DNA of 37,631 bases from Lachnospiraceae bacterium. Its GTDB lineage: Bacteria > Bacillota > Clostridia > Lachnospirales > Lachnospiraceae. The notes under the pieces are model-generated. The model saw only the letters and a program-made list of their open reading frames with translations. It searched no databases and was not told where the DNA came from. Location of the stretch: the NCBI GenBank assembly GCA_017635395.1, contig JAGBLN010000021.1, forward strand, positions 1 through 37,631, given 5' to 3'. Below are positions 26,748-34,238 of this stretch, piece after piece. A program made the translations under genes and the position numbers. Position 1 is the stretch's first letter, and every line of letters begins with the position of its first letter.

Positions 26748-28213
26748 GGGATTTTCCTGCCGTAAGGGATTCTATAATCCCACGGACTTATCTGTTCATA
26801 TGCATGTGCCACGGCAAACACATCCTCATCCCTGAATTTCCTGCCAATTATCTGCATCCCCACGGGCAGGCCATTGGCCGTCAGTCCTGCAGGAACTGAT
26901 GCTGCAGGATTTCCCGTAAAGTTTTCAAAGAAAGTCTCACAAAAACCAATTAACGGTTCAATCCTCCTGCCGTTTAATTCTTCAGGCCCTTTTGTATTTC
27001 CGTCAGATGCATTTTTCACAGGCGGACAGATAGTAACAGGCGAAACGATAATGTCATAATTATCAAATATATCCTGCTGAGCATCCAGGATTTCCGTGCG
27101 GAGATCATTGAAACACCTGTAATCCAGAATGTTTGAATTAAGAGCCTCTTTGTTCCAATATATGAATTCCTCCGGCAGTTCATCCCTATGGTCCCTGACC
27201 AGGTCAAAACCGTCCTTCTTCCAAAGCTCCATATCAATGGCAGTATCAACGCATATGCTCCTGCACCAGAGCTCTGCAAAATCATTCTGGGAATGCTTAA
27301 GGTTAAAATGTACCTTTTCCACATCCGCCCCAGCTTCTTCCAGCCGGTGAGCTGCTGCCTCAACTATTTTTGCCACTTCATTATCAACAGTAAAGATATC
27401 AAAATCAGAAGTAAAGGCAACTTTCCATCCCTTTATGGGCTTTTTCATAAGTTCAGTAAAATCCCTCCAGCCGTGATCCAGACTTAAGGGATCCCTTGGA
27501 TCATAAACAGCCATATAATTCAGCATCACGGCACTGTCCAGAACAGTCCTCGTAATAGCTCCGTCAAAACAGTAGGGATGAGTAGCTGTCCAGCCATCCG
27601 GCCGGCAGATACTGGGTATAGTTCCCACCGAAGCTTTATAGCCGAAACAGGAACACCAGGCAGAAGGAATCCGGATAGAACCTCCTCCATCAGAACCTTC
27701 AGAAATGGGAACCAGTCCGTCAGCTACCGCTGCAGCAGAACCACCGGAAGAACCTCCGGAATTATATTCTGTATTGAAAGGATTGCAGGTGGGACCATAG
27801 AGTTTGTTGTCACAGGTGCCTCTAAAAGCAAAGGCAGGTGCATTGGTCTTGCCGACTGCAATAGCTCCGGCATTTCTTGCCGCTGTATAAAAAGCAGAAT
27901 CTGCCTCATCCTCCCTGATAAGGGATTTTACGCCGCCATGACTGTTGGTCCAGCCCTTTTTTGAAGGCAGAAAATCCTTTAGCCCCACAGGTACGCCTGA
28001 CAAAGGACCTGTATCCTCCCCGCGCGCCATCCTTTCCTCCAGGATCTTTGCTTCTGCCCTTGCCTCATCAAATTTTGTATAAACAAAGGCATTGAGGCTG
28101 GGATTACGTTTTTCAATACGCTCTGCAAAGTAATCCACCACTTCAGTTGGAGTGATATTTCCACTCCTGACTTCCGATCCCAGTTCAACACCTGACAGTT
28201 CTTCTAATTTCAT
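26738..28213 (-). CDS. Amidase-signature family amidohydrolase
   Basis: The start is put at ATG 28211-28213 (MKLEELSGVELG); the frame reaches 28282, but a hairpin lies between. The 491 residues show the Ser-cisSer-Lys triad: Lys in GVPVGLKDF near residue 82, the cis-Ser in SDGGGSIRIP and the nucleophile region NSGGSSGGSAAAVADG near 155-180. The family includes GatA, fatty-acid and peptide amidases. No gatB or gatC is adjacent and the C-terminal half lacks typical GatA spacing, so an aliphatic or peptide amidase is more likely than the tRNA amidotransferase subunit. The substrate is unknown. Confidence 0.88.
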   Translation of the reverse strand: MKLEELSGVELGSEVRSGNITPTEVVDYFAERIEKRNPSLNAFVYTKFDEARAEAKILEERMARGEDTGPLSGVPVGLKDFLPSKKGWTNSHGGVKSLIREDEADSAFYTAARNAGAIAVGKTNAPAFAFRGTCDNKLYGPTCNPFNTEYNSGGSSGGSAAAVADGLVPISEGSDGGGSIRIPSAWCSCFGYKASVGTIPSICRPDGWTATHPYCFDGAITRTVLDSAVMLNYMAVYDPRDPLSLDHGWRDFTELMKKPIKGWKVAFTSDFDIFTVDNEVAKIVEAAAHRLEEAGADVEKVHFNLKHSQNDFAELWCRSICVDTAIDMELWKKDGFDLVRDHRDELPEEFIYWNKEALNSNILDYRCFNDLRTEILDAQQDIFDNYDIIVSPVTICPPVKNASDGNTKGPEELNGRRIEPLIGFCETFFENFTGNPAASVPAGLTANGLPVGMQIIGRKFRDEDVFAVAHAYEQISPWDYRIPYGRKIPGT

Positions 28214-28252
28214 ACTATACTCATTCCGCCACAATACATGCGGCCATACAAA

Positions 28253-28276
28253 GAGAATCCGAATGGTCGGATTCTC
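28253..28276 (-). terminator. Perfect 10-bp hairpin between the VUT transporter and amidase genes
   Basis: GAGAATCCGA and TCGGATTCTC pair perfectly around a 4-base loop, 13 bases after the transporter stop. The tract after it is TTTGT, so it is a weak terminator or attenuator between the two genes. Confidence 0.6.
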
Positions 28277-28288
28277 TGACATTCATTA

Positions 28289-29035
28289 TTACGCTGCTTT
28301 CTTTGATACAAGCTTTAAGTACTCTATGCCTACGCCGTCCTTCTCCCAGCCTTTGGATATACGGTAGCCAACAGGCGAGAATATTACCTCAGCGACAAGC
28401 TCAATTATCATAGATGTGGATGAGCAGATAAGCACCTGAGTCCAGTTCCAGCCGAAGAACACATGGGAAACCAGGGCTGAGAACACGAAATTATCTACCC
28501 ACTGTCCAACCGCTGTTGATATGTAGCTACGCGTAGCAAAACCGAGGAAACCGCCCTTATCAGCTTTTTTACCGATCACTTCATTTAAAAGCGCATTGAC
28601 TATGGAAGATAAAAGCATGGCAATGGCAGAACCCAGTACAACATACCATGCGCTTCCAAATGTTGAATTCAGCCCGGCATTGATATACTCGCCAACTGCG
28701 GGATCCGAAGCACTATAATAGGCCGCCCAGCGTCCCGGCGTCATCGACAGCAGCCAAAATGTGCCCACCGTTACAACATTTACAGACATCGCAAGAAGCG
28801 AGACCTTAATGGAAGCTTTCGCCCCGAAGCGCTTGCAGATGCAGTCCATGCATAAAAAAGATATCCATGAAAGCGCAAGTCCGCAGTTTATGCAAAAATA
28901 CTTTGATGAAAACAGTTCCTTGCCTGCTACCAGATTCATGCAGACAACTGACAGGATAAAGACCGAAATGACCATGGACGGCACATTCCGCAGAAGGATC
29001 CTGTAATCCTTCAATTCAATTCTCAGATATTTCAT
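28289..29035 (-). CDS. VUT-family (queuosine precursor type) transporter
   Basis: The 248-residue membrane protein has six or seven TM segments and fits the VUT/YhhQ family (PF02592). These proteins import queuosine precursors such as preQ0, preQ1 or queuine across the cytoplasmic membrane. Recognisable parts are the conserved GQWVDNFVFSALV segment near 190, SSIVNALLNEVIGKKAD near 150 and an internal start of the last helices, TSMIIELVAEVIFSPVGY. YhhQ-type members are shorter (about 220). AAAGGAGTAGG precedes the ATG. A consensus promoter and a pseudoknot-capable leader lie directly upstream. Confidence 0.82.
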   Translation of the reverse strand: MKYLRIELKDYRILLRNVPSMVISVFILSVVCMNLVAGKELFSSKYFCINCGLALSWISFLCMDCICKRFGAKASIKVSLLAMSVNVVTVGTFWLLSMTPGRWAAYYSASDPAVGEYINAGLNSTFGSAWYVVLGSAIAMLLSSIVNALLNEVIGKKADKGGFLGFATRSYISTAVGQWVDNFVFSALVSHVFFGWNWTQVLICSSTSMIIELVAEVIFSPVGYRISKGWEKDGVGIEYLKLVSKKAA

Positions 29036-29040
29036 TTCCT

Positions 29041-29117
29041 ACTCCTTTGGTTTTAATATTTTACAAGCAGGATATCGGACCCGAACTGCTTGGCCTGCGC
29101 CCTATGCACACGCAGGC
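29041..29117 (-). promoter_or_regulatory. Structured leader of the VUT transporter, candidate preQ1-type riboswitch
   Basis: A hairpin GCCTGCG/CGCAGGC (29093-29117) is followed at once by CAAGCAG/CTGCTTG (29064-29092) with a 15-base loop containing GGGT. An A-rich strand follows, then ACC (29049-29051) adjoining the AAAGGAG ribosome site (29042-29048). GGT in the loop can pair with ACC, giving an H-type pseudoknot whose second stem abuts the ribosome site. That is the architecture of preQ1-I riboswitches. The loop does not match the published consensus well, so this is a candidate only. Confidence 0.35.
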
Positions 29118-29120
29118 TAA

Positions 29121-29148
29121 ATTATATACTATTTTAGTCAGAATACAA
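29121..29148 (-). promoter_or_regulatory. Promoter of the VUT transporter gene
   Basis: On the minus strand, -35 TTGTAT (29143-29148), 16-bp spacer, perfect -10 TATAAT (29121-29126). The predicted leader is about 78 bases. Confidence 0.7.
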
Positions 29149-29285
29149 GGGAAATCTTTTTAAACAAAGCCTTTAACAAGTCCTTGATACAACGCTCCCT
29201 GCAATTGTGTGATAAACAGGCAGCACTTCTGAAAATAAAATGCCCTCCCCTGCACACTTTACGCTGATACGCCCAATGCCGGATA

Positions 29286-29756
29286 TCATAACAAGCCTTC
29301 AGCTTGCAGATATTTCCAAAATGCATCCAGCCCTTTGGTAAAATCAGCATAGGTCGCATCAAAATTCCCCGTATACCATGGATCTGCCACCTCCCTGCCT
29401 CTGCCAATCCCGGATACAAAATCCAAAAGCTTATATATCTTATCGGAGCGGCCTCCGGCTATACGCTGCATATTGCGGATATTAGCCGTATCCATTCCGA
29501 TCAGATAATCATAATAATCATAATCTTCATTTGTCATCTGCACTGCCCTGTGCGGCACGAGAGGGATCCCGACTTCCCGCAGCTTCTGTACGGTTCCGTA
29601 ATGCGGCGTATTCCCGATTTCCTCACGGCTTGTAGCCGCTGACTCTATCTCAAAGTCATCCTTCCTGTGATTTTTTTCAGCCATATAGGAAAACATGCTC
29701 TGAGCCATCGTGCTTCTACAGATATTGCCGTGGCAGATGAAAAGAACTTTTATCAT
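29286..29756 (-). CDS. Low-molecular-weight protein-tyrosine-phosphatase
   Basis: The 156 residues are the full family length. The P-loop CHGNICRS (C8-x5-R14) gives the nucleophile and the phosphate-binding Arg, and the general-acid loop DPWYTG starts at residue 125. It dephosphorylates phosphotyrosine, or phosphoarginine in some Firmicutes, in the cytosol. GAGGAGTAGTAATCG precedes the ATG. Its first ten codons recur three more times to the right, at 29930, 37246 and 37415. I interpret the gene as the integration target of the accessory island, with its start region supplied by the last integrated element. Confidence 0.93.
   Translation of the reverse strand: MIKVLFICHGNICRSTMAQSMFSYMAEKNHRKDDFEIESAATSREEIGNTPHYGTVQKLREVGIPLVPHRAVQMTNEDYDYYDYLIGMDTANIRNMQRIAGGRSDKIYKLLDFVSGIGRGREVADPWYTGNFDATYADFTKGLDAFWKYLQAEGLL
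29726..29756 (-). repeat. ptp-start repeat, copy 1 (intact gene start)
   Basis: The 31 bases are codons 1-10 plus one base of the phosphatase gene and encode MIKVLFICHG. It is the same length as copies 2-4 and shares TGCC at one end and the start codon at the other. It matches copy 3 at 27 of 31 bases and copy 2 at 24 of 31, counted by eye. Confidence 0.85.
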
Positions 29757-29877
29757 CGATTACTACTCCTCTTTTCTCTCTTTACGGTAGTCGGTTTCAT
29801 ACCGTTCAATCCGGCATGAAATCGCTGTTTTTCATAGTAGTCACCATGGTAGTCAGATACCTTTTGCCTGCAACGTT

Positions 29878-29894
29878 TTGCCGTACAATGCCGT
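29878..29894 (+). repeat. Junction module TTGCCGTANNATGCCGT, left copy
   Basis: TTGCCGTACAATGCCGT is followed by AATACTC and GTTTACAA, then by ptp-start copy 2. It differs from the right copy (37184-37200) at two central bases only. Within the module TGCCGTA recurs as ATGCCGT, a short direct repeat such as recombinase half-sites show. Confidence 0.55.
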
Positions 29895-29929
29895 AATACT
29901 CAAGGGTTTACAACCTTGTTAGGCTTGAA

Positions 29930-29960
29930 TGCCCCAGCAGACAAAAAGAACCTTAATCAT
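29930..29960 (-). repeat. ptp-start repeat, copy 2 (displaced start)
   Basis: The 31 bases encode MIKVLFVCWG behind GAGGAGTAAAAATAA and then run IQA and stop. The copy keeps a ribosome site and start codon but no gene, as expected for a displaced 5' end. It matches copy 4 at 26 of 31 bases. Confidence 0.8.
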
Positions 29961-30087
29961 TTATTTTTACTCCTCATCATCGCCCATCAATGCCGTGTTT
30001 TCGTCACTATTTTCAATGCTTCCGGCGCACTCACTCATAACGGCAACTCGGCATATCATGGCAAACTTTAGCAAAGAATTGCGACCA

Positions 30088-30142
30088 AATCGTAGTCGAT
30101 TTCGTAGTTATTACCGCAAAACAGACTACTGTGACTACGATT
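30088..30142. repeat. Inverted GTAGTC repeats at the 3' end of the HEPN gene
   Basis: Perfect 10-base arms AATCGTAGTC (30088-30097) and GACTACGATT (30133-30142) enclose CGTAGT and ACTACT in nested inverted order. It may act as a terminator-like hairpin for the HEPN gene. The same words recur around the other junction, which favours recombinase arm sites. Confidence 0.5.
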
Positions 30143-31634
30143 ATTCGACCACAGATTCTCCGCTTGGAACTTTTATATTCTTTTCTGGAAAACCAAGTGT
30201 ACCGTAATCCACATATTTTCCAGTATATCCTAACAAGGTTAGAACAGTCCGTGCAATAATACATTCATACACTTTACTGTACTTATATAGTTCAGAGTAA
30301 TCGCCACCCATTTCTCGAAAAGATCCATGTGCAGACAGATTTCGTGCTTGTAAGGCTTTTTTCTCTGTTTCGCCTATAGGCATACCGATTTTGTCAAAGA
30401 AATGCCATAGCATCTCATTAATAGTCATTCTGTTCATCAAATCGACAGAGCGTTGCATTCGATCAACATATTCAGTATCTTTGAACTGTTCTTTTACAAG
30501 ATCTTTTATCGGCTTTATTATATTCTTGAATTCCTTCTTTTCAATCAGAATAGTCTCCGGATTCAATTCTACCTGTTCATACCACTTTTTCATCAAATAC
30601 TCTAAAGAACCTGATAGCATTGGTAAATCATAAGGTTTGGCAATATTCTTTGCGTACCAATACGATCCGAAAAGAGCATTAAAATCCAACTTGTTATATA
30701 AATTTGCAAATTGATCTATGTATTTCTGAACAAAATCAAAATATGTTTGCAGAGAATCATATTTATCGCAAATTGGAGGCATAGCAGCATTCTTACATAT
30801 TCTTTCTATCTCAAAGCTGTATGTATTGGGCGATTCCATTTCAAACCCGAGCTGGTTACCGCTATCATCAAATGTGCTATTACCGATATACAGAAGTCTC
30901 GTACCTACAATAAAACTCAAATACTCTCTGATAATCGTTCGTTCTTCAAAACTTGGTATCCGCCCATACTTTTCAAAATATGAAATGCTTAAATTTTCGC
31001 TCCATTTAGGTCCATAACCATTTCCCACATAATGTACGTCAAAAGCCGTATCTTTGAATTTAAAATGAGCAAAGTGACCGACTGTCTCTTGTTCATCTTG
31101 TGTATCCTTCACTGGAAAGTCAAAATCACCGTGTTGACCAAGTAAAGTCCCCTCTACTGTGTATTTAAACTTCTGATTCGCACATACTCGAAGCCCACTT
31201 TGACCTCCGTTCAAAATCCATTCTTTTAATACAGTAGCTGGCTTTTCGGTGTATGTGCATTCAATATGATAACATGATAAATGATATTCCGAACTATCAA
31301 GTGTACTGACACAGCCGCTGTAGTAGCAAGGTGCAAACTTAAATGAATAAGCACTTCCAAAAGGTCTGACAATCAGCTCCCCCGGAATAACTGTTTCTCC
31401 AGCCACAAACTCTCGCTCTTTCTTTTTTCTTGAAGATCCTTGATCGTTGAAACGATTTATTTTCCGTGTGCAGGATACCTTTATGTCATATCGTTCATCT
31501 CGTGAAATATACAATTCATCCAATAACTCAATTGGCAACTCCTCTAAATTTTTTTCTTCCAGTTTCGAGTGTCCTTTAAAGATTAGGTTTCCAGAAGGTA
31601 TACTCTCCCACAGCAACGCTGCTAATCTATCCAT
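30141..31634 (-). CDS. ApeA-like HEPN-domain defence protein
   Basis: The 497 residues fit the ApeA family of anti-phage abortive-infection proteins: an N-terminal beta-rich ApeA domain (about 1-280, with ELPIELLDEL and an internal LSCYHIECTY) and a C-terminal helical HEPN domain. The HEPN RNase motif Rx4H is present as ARNLSAH, with Arg-431 and His-436 and a polar Asn right after the Arg, as in active HEPN RNases. The likely role is cleavage of RNA on infection. Assignment of the N-terminal domain is from memory. AAGGAGATAGG precedes the ATG. It has its own promoter after a terminator, so it can be expressed separately from the restriction genes. Confidence 0.7.
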   Translation of the reverse strand: MDRLAALLWESIPSGNLIFKGHSKLEEKNLEELPIELLDELYISRDERYDIKVSCTRKINRFNDQGSSRKKKEREFVAGETVIPGELIVRPFGSAYSFKFAPCYYSGCVSTLDSSEYHLSCYHIECTYTEKPATVLKEWILNGGQSGLRVCANQKFKYTVEGTLLGQHGDFDFPVKDTQDEQETVGHFAHFKFKDTAFDVHYVGNGYGPKWSENLSISYFEKYGRIPSFEERTIIREYLSFIVGTRLLYIGNSTFDDSGNQLGFEMESPNTYSFEIERICKNAAMPPICDKYDSLQTYFDFVQKYIDQFANLYNKLDFNALFGSYWYAKNIAKPYDLPMLSGSLEYLMKKWYEQVELNPETILIEKKEFKNIIKPIKDLVKEQFKDTEYVDRMQRSVDLMNRMTINEMLWHFFDKIGMPIGETEKKALQARNLSAHGSFREMGGDYSELYKYSKVYECIIARTVLTLLGYTGKYVDYGTLGFPEKNIKVPSGESVVE

Positions 31635-31665
31635 TTTCCTATCTCCTTGGCTATAGTATAAGAGT

Positions 31666-31694
31666 ATTATAGTTTAAGCGTCTTTCTTAATAAA
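31666..31694 (-). promoter_or_regulatory. Promoter of the HEPN gene
   Basis: On the minus strand a perfect -10 TATAAT (31666-31671) is present; the -35 region (TTTATT, 31689-31694, 17-bp spacing) is poor. Transcription would start about 24 bases ahead of the ATG. Confidence 0.4.
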
Positions 31695-31730
31695 GTGTTT
31701 ATAGCGGTTGTTATTATATTTATATATAGG

Positions 31731-31775
31731 AAAAGGGGCTGTCGCTTTAGTTGAGTACTTTAGTGCGACTGCCCC
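31731..31775 (-). terminator. Terminator of the restriction operon
   Basis: On the minus strand GGGGCAGTCGC pairs with GCGACAGCCCC (one mismatch), followed by TTTTCC, 15 bases after the stop of the DUF6173-like gene. It separates the restriction operon from the HEPN gene. Confidence 0.75.
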
Positions 31776-31789
31776 AATCCTTGAGAAAA

Positions 31790-32170
31790 CTACTCTTCTG
31801 TAATAAATCCGATTTTTCTCTTGGGCTTGTCTGGTTCTTTTGAAACCTTTGTAAGCAAAAAGTTTAATTGGTTTATGTGTTGGATAAGAACCGACTCTTG
31901 TCCATTTACAAATCCTTTAAATATTATCAGAACTGGATCCCTATATGATATGTATGTAACCTGCATAAGAACAGATTGCCCGAAATTCGTCATCATAATT
32001 CCAACTTCATGTTCAGAATCGAGCGACTCCTCATATTCCTGTATTTGTTCTTTCAGTATTTCGAACTGCGTATCCGCCCACATGTGTTGTGACGGAACAT
32101 ACATGTTTTCAATATCCGGCATCTTTAAATCTTGTATTACTTTACTTAGATCAAGCCCATAATTCTGCAT
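31790..32170 (-). CDS. DUF6173-like small protein
   Basis: The 126-residue soluble protein has an N-terminal helical part (LKEQIQEYEESLDSEHEVG) and a compact beta part: VGIMMTNFGQSVLMQVTYIS, then DPVLIIFKGFVNGQESVLIQ and HINQLNFLLTKV. That pattern agrees with my memory of the DUF6173 family, whose function is unknown. AAAGGAACCG precedes the ATG. It starts 24 bases after the zinc-ribbon/deoxyribosyltransferase-like gene and ends the operon. It may be a partner or immunity/sensor subunit of that protein; this is inference from position alone. Confidence 0.6.
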   Translation of the reverse strand: MQNYGLDLSKVIQDLKMPDIENMYVPSQHMWADTQFEILKEQIQEYEESLDSEHEVGIMMTNFGQSVLMQVTYISYRDPVLIIFKGFVNGQESVLIQHINQLNFLLTKVSKEPDKPKRKIGFITEE

Positions 32171-32194
32171 TTTCGGTTCCTTTCTTTCAAAATA

Positions 32195-33232
32195 TCAATC
32201 TATTGTGGCTCGTATTCTATTTGTAAGCCGTTCAGAAATGTCTTCTTCAGTTTCCCACATAATTGTGTTCTTCTGAGCAATATCAAAATGAAGACTAACA
32301 TCTTTTCTGCACAACTGAATAACTTGCTTGCCCAGTCCCATTGCATATCCTTCCTCAAAATATGCGCCATTATTCTGATGCGTCAAATCTACCACAACAA
32401 ATTTGCTGTCTCTAATATGCTTCAATAATTCTGGGGTGATGAAATCATTATGCTGAACTTCATCGATAAAAACTGCGTAATAATATGCATCTGATATTCC
32501 CTTTCGTATAGCCTCTCTCAACTTGGCAGTATCATCGCCAAACTTCATCGCAACAAGAACGCTTCTACCGTATGAAGAATTTTTCTGTAACTCATCTACC
32601 CTTTGATACCCAAGAGGAGTCAGGCAGATTGTTGTCATATCCTTCGTTGTAGCAGCCTCTTGGCATTCGATCAGATTCGACTTTTTCAGATAATCTAACA
32701 TATATCGAATCTCTTCAATACACTCCTTTTCATCTCGCTCTACGGCATTATTGATCTTATTTCCGTATTTTTTATTATCAATATCATAGCGATCAACAAA
32801 TAGAACTCCCATCAAGGTCGGAAGTGATATCTGTATTTTTTGTCCCAGATGCTTGGCATGTGAATCAATGTATAAAAGAATACTGTCAACTTTTTCCGCA
32901 AGGGATCTAGGATACCATGAGTTCACAATATCGGCATCCATATGAACAGGGAGACCACAAATATTATGACCACTCTGAAATTCCTTTTTATATCTGTCGC
33001 ATTCTTCTTTATCTAATACAGTGTTATATCGGTATTCAGACCAGTCGCTCTGCTTGTATGAATGATAAACCAAATAAGCCGTCAGGTGGTTCATATTAAA
33101 CCCTTCTGTTCCACTGAATTCGTTTAATTCGAACCTACCACAAACAGGGCACTCATAGAAATTCATCATCCGATTTCCATCAAACTGATGAGACGCTTTT
33201 GACTTACATACCGGGCATTCACAATCATTCAT
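32195..33232 (-). CDS. Zinc-ribbon protein with C-terminal deoxyribosyltransferase/TIR-like domain
   Basis: The 345 residues begin with a zinc ribbon (CPVC at 6-9 and CPVC at 28-31). A mainly helical middle, with a winged-helix-like part near 150-215 (TICLTPLGYQRVDEL), follows. The C-terminal domain (about 223-310) has SVLVAMKFGDD, a central FVVVDLTHQNN and FEEGYAMGLGKQVIQL. The last segment matches the nucleoside 2-deoxyribosyltransferase/TIR-like fold, with the expected catalytic Glu at 293 or 294. Proteins of this fold serve as nucleotide- or NAD-degrading effectors in defence. No nuclease motif is seen. It follows the second methyltransferase by 37 bases in a defence operon. Confidence 0.62.
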   Translation of the reverse strand: MNDCECPVCKSKASHQFDGNRMMNFYECPVCGRFELNEFSGTEGFNMNHLTAYLVYHSYKQSDWSEYRYNTVLDKEECDRYKKEFQSGHNICGLPVHMDADIVNSWYPRSLAEKVDSILLYIDSHAKHLGQKIQISLPTLMGVLFVDRYDIDNKKYGNKINNAVERDEKECIEEIRYMLDYLKKSNLIECQEAATTKDMTTICLTPLGYQRVDELQKNSSYGRSVLVAMKFGDDTAKLREAIRKGISDAYYYAVFIDEVQHNDFITPELLKHIRDSKFVVVDLTHQNNGAYFEEGYAMGLGKQVIQLCRKDVSLHFDIAQKNTIMWETEEDISERLTNRIRATID

Positions 33233-33269
33233 AATAAGTGTTTCCTTTCAATCACCCGATATTTCGGAT

Positions 33270-34238
33270 TTATACTTCCGCCAATTCGCTACATACCGAA
33301 TTAGCAACATACCAAAACATTACTGGAGGTATTGCATTACCCAAAGCTCTATATTGAGCAGATTCGCTTCCGACCAACTTAAACTTTTCCGGAAAGCTTT
33401 GAATCCTTGCAACTTCTCTCGGAGTAAATCTTCTATAACGTTCGCCTTCCATCAACACCGGATCCGTACTGTTAAGCGATACTTTGGCCAAATGCGCACC
33501 TACAGTGTTGCAGGGCTTTGTAATATCCTGTGCGCGGCCTTTATTCATCGATTCACGATTTTTCATCATTCCTTGAACGGCTTTTTCGCTGAAAAAATAC
33601 TTTTCATCAACATTTTTTTCAAGAACCGAGCTTAAAGGCTGATACAAATCCTCCTGTGAATAAATCACATCAGGGAATGTAAAGTCGATATGCAAATCCT
33701 TCCTAAAGCCAACAATGATGACCCTTTCTCTTTTTTGTGGCACACCATACTCTGCAGAATTCAGAATCTGGTATTTCACATCATATCCACTTTTTTCAAA
33801 TTCCTCCATGATAAGAGGGAATGCGCTACGTTTATTTGCAGTTAGTAAGCCTTTAACATTTTCGGCAATAAAACACTTCGGCTGCTTATCTCTTAGTATC
33901 CTACACATTTCAAAGAACAGTTTTCCACGTTCATCCTTTACCCCCAATCTTTTAGGATTCTGGGCGATTATCGAAAAAGATTGGCATGGAAATCCGCCAG
34001 TTAGTATGTCGAAATCCGGCAATTCTTCCGAACTCACCTCTCGAATGTCACGATTATCCGGTTTAATTCCAAAGTTAGTTTCGAAGATACTGCATGCATT
34101 GTCATCAATATCATTGGCATACACTATCTCCATGTTGTTCTTTTCATATTTTTTTCCCAGAAACTCAAAGTCTCCAAGCAATCCCACATCGGTTCCACCG
34201 CATCCGCAGAATAATGATGCTACTCTTAATTTTTCCAT
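33270..34238 (-). CDS. DNA cytosine-5 methyltransferase (second of the locus)
   Basis: The 322 residues have all the key m5C methyltransferase motifs: SLFCGCGGTDVG (motif I, SAM binding), GGFPCQSFS with catalytic Cys-85 (motif IV), ENVKG (126-130, motif VI), QKRER (168-172, motif VIII) and RALGNAIPP near the C-terminus (motif X). The target-recognition region between motifs VIII and IX is short (about 90 residues). The ATG lies inside the last codons of the DUF3883 gene (13-base overlap) with GAGGAG upstream, so the two are coupled. It should protect one strand of the restriction site. Confidence 0.93.
   Translation of the reverse strand: MEKLRVASLFCGCGGTDVGLLGDFEFLGKKYEKNNMEIVYANDIDDNACSIFETNFGIKPDNRDIREVSSEELPDFDILTGGFPCQSFSIIAQNPKRLGVKDERGKLFFEMCRILRDKQPKCFIAENVKGLLTANKRSAFPLIMEEFEKSGYDVKYQILNSAEYGVPQKRERVIIVGFRKDLHIDFTFPDVIYSQEDLYQPLSSVLEKNVDEKYFFSEKAVQGMMKNRESMNKGRAQDITKPCNTVGAHLAKVSLNSTDPVLMEGERYRRFTPREVARIQSFPEKFKLVGSESAQYRALGNAIPPVMFWYVANSVCSELAEV

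Larger units (their letters stand above)
29757..30140. other. Non-coding left junction of the accessory island
   Basis: The 384 bases hold no convincing gene. From the left they contain the phosphatase ribosome site, GTAGTC words at about 29787, 29838 and 29850, the TTGCCGTACAATGCCGT module at 29878-29894, GTTTACAA, ptp-start copy 2 with its own GAGGAG site, and a plain stretch. An inverted repeat AATCGTAGTC (30088-30097) / GACTACGATT (30133-30142) with nested GTAGT/ACTAC reaches the HEPN gene stop. The clustered GTAGTC words in both orientations look like recombinase-binding arms. Confidence 0.5.

Noticed and set aside
26738-28213. Amidase as GatA of the Glu-tRNA(Gln) amidotransferase
   Set aside because: gatC and gatB are absent on both sides, and the motifs are shared by the whole amidase-signature family.
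29138-29419. Minus-strand frame of 93 codons between ptp and the VUT transporter
   Set aside because: It overlaps the 3' third of ptp in another frame and ends in the transporter promoter; no ribosome site or similarity was seen.
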